A DNA stretch of 64,000 nt, from NCBI GenBank assembly GCA_944548615.1, contig OX155961.1, positions 27,438,414-27,502,413 of the forward strand, read 5' to 3'. Below are positions 58,820 through 64,000 of this stretch, piece by piece (positions within the stretch are counted from its first letter, which is position 1; every line of letters begins with the position of its first letter). Below the pieces are notes generated by a model. It worked only from the letters and a program-made list of their open reading frames with translations, was not told the origin of the DNA and did no database searches. The DNA is from Micropterix aruncella (taxonomy: Eukaryota > Arthropoda > Insecta > Lepidoptera > Micropterigidae). The position numbers and the translations under genes were made by a program.

Positions 58820-60960
58820 TTGTATGGACGGGACAGATTTTCTGTGAGCGAATATCGCAGCAGCTCTTTTCATCGTTAGCTGCTATAGCTGCTCCGTGGC
58901 TGCTATGCATAAAAGCGTCCGCATTGATCGACACTAACAATAAAACGACAATCGACAACTGAGTTGAGAATCAACTGACAAATGACAAAGATATTTCTGT
59001 GATTCAGATAAGTGTGGCTTTCAGAATATATTTTTGTCTATCGATAGTTTTTAGGATAAAAAGTAAATTTCGTATAAGTAAAAAAAAGAGTGGAATAATT
59101 TTTGGATATTTCCTTTTTCTTTTCTTCGGTTGGATAGGTATTTTATTTTCCGAAAATGAATTTGATGTCATTGAGTTATCCGAGAATGATATCCAACTTG
59201 CCCTAATACCTATAGTTAGATAGATACAGGGCTCAAAGTGAAGCGCGGGGGAATCAAACTTTCCACACCTACCCCCACCACCCGCGTGGTGACCACCGAT
59301 GGCTTCCGAGCTAAATTAACTAGCAAATATTTGTGTTAAGTATGAGCCTTTTATCACAACATGCAGGGTACCCATACAAAATATTTCACTAAATCCCCAG
59401 CTAGATTGTCAAGTGTCAGTTGAGGACGTTATTTTCATATTAATAATAGATGATATAAAAAAAAAATATACGACATTTTATAGAAAATTTTATAAGCTTT
59501 ACTTTTATCTCGAACATAATTCTAATATAGCTAACATTTAGCGAGCTATAAACGAAAAACTGAATCGAAGCGCCTGAATCGATCCGCTATTTTTGCAAAA
59601 TGGCGGATCGAGCGCATCAGATAGAGTAGAAGATTTTAAGTATGTTTAACAGTACGAAAGAACCTGAAAGAACATCTATGCCAAGTTTCAAGCTACTACC
59701 ATTTATTTCACCAAAAATTCCCTATTTGACTGTGCTATAAGGAAAATTGGCAATAATAGGAGTTTTATAATATTTGCTTCAAATATATGTCCTTATGTAA
59801 CTTTTTTTATTTTGCTTATAACTCGAGAACCAATACACAAAAATAATTGATGTAGGTATCAATAGATTCACCTTTATAGATTTCTACATAATATAGTTTT
59901 AAAGAAATATATTTTATCTGTCATAGTTTTTGATCTCGAGATATTCAAATGTAGTGCGGATATTTCCTGTGACCTTTTGAAGAAAATCGTACACTAGGAC
60001 ACTTTAGGTATACCGACTTAGAACACGGGTAGAGTGAGAGAAAAGTGAGCAAAATATAAGTTAAGAAAAACTAGATTTTTTTAGATTTATTTCTAGATTT
60101 TTTTTTTAATATTTGAATATCTGCATCGGCGGAGGAGCGGCCATATGCCGGTGTCATATTACGATTTGTGGTAGCCCTTAAGACTTGTGACGTTCCTCGC
60201 TTCGATGTATATTTTGTTCTAAGAGAAGTTACTGTCTGTAAAGTACCCTTTATGTCGATTAGCCTAACAAACAACTGTAAATAAATTCTGTTTGACTGTT
60301 TCTGCCAAAATTCTAAACGACAATTCCCGTTATTCAGTTAATGTATATTTAGGTAAAATTGGTAAAGAGTCAGTTGAGCCCTTTTTCCTTATGACGTAAT
60401 GACGGCAATGAGGATGTAGAGCTTCAAACAAGGAACAAAAATCACCACACAGGGAGCACCAAACTGACAATCACAAGTTGTTTGTGAATAAATCATACAC
60501 ATGAATATTTTTTCGAATATAAAAATAGAAAAAGAGAGGTAGATATTCGTAAATACTTTTTTAAGTTAATCAAATAATAAACACGTATTTTTGATAAAAA
60601 GTCTCTGTAATACGAAGGATGGAAAATGTTTGTGACGTTATGTTTATGTCGCATAAACAAGCGACAAAACGCCCTCGTTTCGGACATAAAACTCCCCCTC
60701 GGTTATTCGCTGTTTATGTCTCACAACGTGCGGTAGCTTACAGTTTTTTATCCACCCCTATCATATTAAAATGCCACCGCCAAAACATACATGGAATCAC
60801 TGTGAATGAGTTATATCTGCTATAGCGATTTAAATCTGCGAAAGCATTTTTGAGTATTTTAATGGATTGTCTCAATACTACTCTAATCTTTATTTAACTT
60901 GCATAGGTTGTCAAGAATTTAACTATTAGATTGAAAAAAATTGTATCTTACAAACTTTGG
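58820..60960. other. Intergenic, no gene recognised
   Basis: Mixed AT-rich DNA. There is a hairpin at 59580-59610 (14-bp arms, 3-base loop). The frames at 58999-59223 and 60071-60274 have no recognisable domain. Confidence 0.4.
59580..59610. other. Short strong hairpin
   Basis: CGATCCGCTATTTT and AAAATGGCGGATCG pair over 14 positions (one G-T) with loop TGC. Confidence 0.8.
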
Positions 60961-60961
60961 T

Positions 60962-61145
60962 ACCTACTAAAAGTTATTCACAGTAAAATCTTATTACAAA
61001 ACAATATAAAGGCCTATTAATTAAAATAGTTAATTATATGATTGGGCACCTACTAAAAGTTACTTATCATAATAAATAAAATAGTCAGTAAAAAGTTAAA
61101 TAATCAAAAGAACCCAATAATTCAAATATTTACCTACTAAAAGTT
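60962..61145. repeat. Diverged ~85-bp tandem repeat
   Basis: ACCTACTAAAAGTT occurs at 60962, 61048 and 61132, spaced 86 and 84 bases; the sequence between is AT-rich and only loosely alike. Confidence 0.5.
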
Positions 61146-61239
61146 GTCTATACAAAGTAGTCAAATTATAGCTGAATCATACCGTTAAAAACTAAAATAC
61201 AAATATCCTTATCTTTTAAATTGGTCTAATATTTGTAAA

Positions 61240-61620
61240 GTCATGGCCTACGAATTCGGTCAAATCATAGAGCATCTCATAATGTTTTTTTTTAAATTGT
61301 ACGTCCTCCAGCTGTTTAACAGTGCTAGGGAGTAGATTATAGAATTTCATGCTAAGGTATAAGTAGCTTTTCTGTACTTTTGCTAGTCTTGTTCAGGGCA
61401 CGTATAAAAAGGATCTAGCGCGGGTATGGTGAAAGTGAATGCCCGCTCTAGTTGCAGTTTCTGTTAGGTGCTATCCGGCATACATTAAGCACTGGTATAT
61501 GAACGCCGAATAAATAGTCTTTATCCTTGTTTTACTGAAGTATTCCTTGCATGATGTCTTGGGCGTTACCTAATACATAACTGAAACACATTGCTCACTT
61601 TTGCAATAGGAAGATTATTT
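61240..61620 (-). pseudogene. Decayed LINE ORF2 C-terminus
   Basis: Minus-strand translation shows YLSMKFYNLLPSTVKQLED and QFKKKHYEMLYDL, the usual ending of CR1/Jockey ORF2. Further upstream are broken pieces resembling the HNTR region. Several stops and frameshifts. Confidence 0.5.
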
Positions 61621-61624
61621 TACT

Positions 61625-62145
61625 ATTTGCGGCATTTCCCAAAAATAGTAGTCAATAAGTCATTAATGTACTGAAATACTTAAAATACACTAATTTAGCT
61701 TCCGTAACCTAAAAAGACTTTTGATATTTTTAATAGAGTATATCGAGCTTACTAGCTAATTCATCGAGATTTTAATTTACAATTATATCTTCTTTGATGT
61801 CAATTTCAAAATAATCACATAAAATGTTTATTTATGACATACCTTGTGTATTTATCTACTTGTCAATATATCATTTATAAGCTGTACCCTCGTCGCCGCT
61901 CAAGTGTCATTGTCTTATTAGATTTTTTGCGATATTTTTTTTTATATATACATATACACATAGTGGAATGCACAAAAAATATTTTACGTACCTAACAGTA
62001 CCGCTGAAATATATTTGGGCAGCAAATTTTTATTTTACTTATTACACAAAAGCTTGTTTAGGCGTTTTCCGCCTAAATAAAATGTATTAAAAATATAATG
62101 ATTAGGCTACAATAAGATAAATCAATTCATCCATTTATGCCCGAT
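61625..62145. other. AT-rich, no gene seen
   Basis: No frame or repeat recognised. Confidence 0.45.
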
Positions 62146-62147
62146 AC

Positions 62148-62605
62148 CTTTATTATAGTGATTATGACCTACTAGATAATAGGCCCTTAACCAAATTTGA
62201 TTTATGAGCCCTACGGGGAAATACTCAAATGTGTTTAAAAACAGGATTTTCTAAAGTTCATTTAGTTCAGGTATTTAAGGGTAATTAAAAAAATCTAGGA
62301 AGAATTTTTTCATTTTATTTAGATAAGCTCTAATTATATTTTCTTATTAAGGTGAACAATGCTTTTTTAAGCTTTAATAATAAAATATTACTGAGGTTAC
62401 TTACAACAAAATGAATACATTATTTCCAGAATTATTAAACTACCCTATAATTCCTGAAAATGTAATAATGTCCTATATCTTTACTATAGGCATAACGACA
62501 TACTAGGTAATAGGCGCTTAAACGAAGTTGATTTATGAGCTATATAAATGCACTTCGGATTTGTACCCAAAAGTGCCTAAAACAGGATTTTCTGGAACAT
62601 TTTAT
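62148..62605. repeat. Two diverged ~120-bp repeats, ~330 bp apart
   Basis: 62148-62268 and 62476-62605 share TAATAGGC(G/C)CTTAA, GATTTATGAGC and ACAGGATTTTCT in order. They lie between the piggyBac pseudogene and whatever precedes it and may be part of that element's end region; no terminal repeat was identified. Confidence 0.45.
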
Positions 62606-62903
62606 ATAATCAGTACCACAAGAAGTGGGCGCCCTAAAAAAATTACTTTAAAACCCAGATACCCCTGAGTTTTTTTTTTCAACATATTTTAATAAAAATT
62701 TGGATATAGGGTAATTTTGAGTTAAGAATTCAGGTAAAATTACTGAAAAAAATCTAGATTCAACAGTTTTCCTGAAATTCAGCGTCCTTTTAAAAGGACC
62801 TTAGGAAAATACGATATCAAATTTGCACAAAAATCAACTTTATTTAGTTTTCTTTACAAAAACAAGAATTGCAATTAAATTTAGACTCCGAGAAGGTAAA
62901 TAT

Positions 62904-64000
62904 TTAGTTTTTGTGATATTTTATGAAGCTTTCTTTAGGGTGTAAGGTTTTCGCACACTTTACACAGTAGAATTGAGCCTTTTTATGGCAAAAAGCACAT
63001 TTAGTTTGGTTTTCTTTGTAAGAAATTAAATGGCCTTCATTGCTGATATTTTCTAACAAAGAATCATTTTTCCTGACTGGAGGTCGACTTCCAGCTTTCT
63101 TATGCTTATTCAAAAGTGCAATAGTTACACTACGTCTGAATGCCAGTTGATCCATAGAACCACCATCTCCTTTATATAATTGCCAAGCATTTTGACATGT
63201 CATATCAATGGAAAAAGTAAATAGTAGAAAATACCACTTCTTGCCTCTTATCGTGGTTCTGTATAGACTGATGTTTGATCTGAGCGATCTACACCCCCCA
63301 TGTTCTCATTATACAGTTTTATACTTTTAGCTTGCCGAACTTGAATATACTTCTTTTCTTTCCGTGAAAAACTCCTCACACTTTGAGTGGGGTATACAGA
63401 TTCAGAGTTAGAGGCAACAATGACGACGCTATTGTCATTCCACTTGCACGCAATTATTTCAGCATTTCTGAAGGTTCTGAAATCAAATGACCCACGCTCT
63501 GTTTTTTATAAACGTTGGTTTTAGGAATAGGACACTGTGAGAGTCTGGTTTCTCTGATCGGTTCTGTTGCCTTGATATTTCTCATTTTTTCATACAAAAG
63601 CGGCACTGACGTGAAAAAGTTATCAAAAAAGAATTGTCATTTTTTTATAGTTGACTTACTCTCTTGGAGTTTATCTGCATATTGAAGTACGACAGAGCCG
63701 CCTAAGCCGTATTTTTTGTATTCCACTGGTATTTCTGTAGAAGCTCCTTGATAAGGGCTAAACCATAATACATAAACAAGCCTGGTTGCACCTACCCAGA
63801 ACTTGTATCCATCCCATCTGATAGGTTTCATGCGAATAAATTGTTTGCAAGGATGGGCACCAAAGTATGGAGCAATGGCCTCATCAAAGCTGTGCCACTC
63901 TTCATCTGGTGAAAATTCCATAAAGTTTTCAATCAGTTTATCAAAAAGTGAACGCATCTTTGCAAACTTATCATTGGGGTCAAGGTAAGCATTATCGCAA
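62904..64000 (-). pseudogene. piggyBac transposase pseudogene, continues past right edge
   Basis: All three catalytic aspartate regions are recognisable: SFDEAIAPYFG (63860-63890), FFDNFFTS (about 63610-63630) and GGVDRSDQ (63275-63300). The C-terminus holds the cysteine-rich motif CAFCHKKAQFYCVKC. The gene is broken by a TGA at 63637-63639, a frameshift near 63500 and another near 63278 just after the third aspartate region. The N-terminal part, and any right terminal repeat, lie beyond the window. Few lesions suggest it is fairly young. Family knowledge: piggyBac transposases cut and paste at TTAA. It may or may not be the source for the TTAA MITEs here. Confidence 0.85.

Noticed and set aside
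62800..62830. GTCCTTTTAAAAGGAC palindrome as a piggyBac terminus
   Set aside because: It has TTAA at its centre but no matching partner end was found and it lies very close to the transposase stop; left as unproven.

Overview
The window looks like nuclear DNA of a moth or butterfly (Lepidoptera). It is AT-rich, contains a full-length single-exon gene for a Disco/basonuclin-type zinc-finger protein, and is packed with insect-type transposable elements: Jockey/CR1-like LINEs, piggyBac-type and pogo-type DNA elements, and a tRNA-derived SINE. Short GTAGGTACCTA-like words recur throughout, a habit I associate with moth genomes. I see no prokaryotic operon, CRISPR array, rRNA or convincing functional tRNA.

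Only one host gene is certain: disco (23205-25043, minus strand, 612 codons), preceded by a GC-rich 5' region (25044-25430). A possible small secreted-peptide ORF (10622-10906, minus) is the only other host-gene candidate. The rest reads as a gene desert filled with mobile elements, which would suit a developmental regulator with distant enhancers; that last point is inference.

Layout. 1-6745: two copies of a dispersed repeat, one carrying a piggyBac-type MITE and the other the matching empty site, with GC-rich retroposons between. 6746-16640: small MITEs, GC-rich retroposons and the candidate peptide ORF. 16640-19420: LINE and MITE debris. 19420-25430: AT-rich intergenic DNA and disco. 25440-28160: a TA-flanked pogo-type MITE and a smaller MITE. 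29764-37704: several LINE copies, some nested. 37923-45290: a pogo-type MITE, a tandem repeat, and a degraded LINE interrupted first by a piggyBac-type element and then, in its TA-repeat 3' tail, by an intact pogo-like transposon (42229-44811) encoding a 622-residue transposase with a PHD-like finger. 45290-60960: LINE fragments, GC-rich retroposons, a SINE and MITEs. 61240-64000: LINE debris and a piggyBac transposase pseudogene running off the right edge.

The two most interesting signals are: (1) a GC-rich, non-coding, non-polyadenylated retroposon family, about ten copies in 64 kb, recognised as retrotransposed by long target-site duplications at five insertions; and (2) a stem-loop architecture shared by LINE 3' regions, in which outer-stem sequences differ completely between copies while pairing and an inner core are kept. 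Several nested insertions can be dated relative to one another because removing the insert restores the host element's reading frame or repeat.
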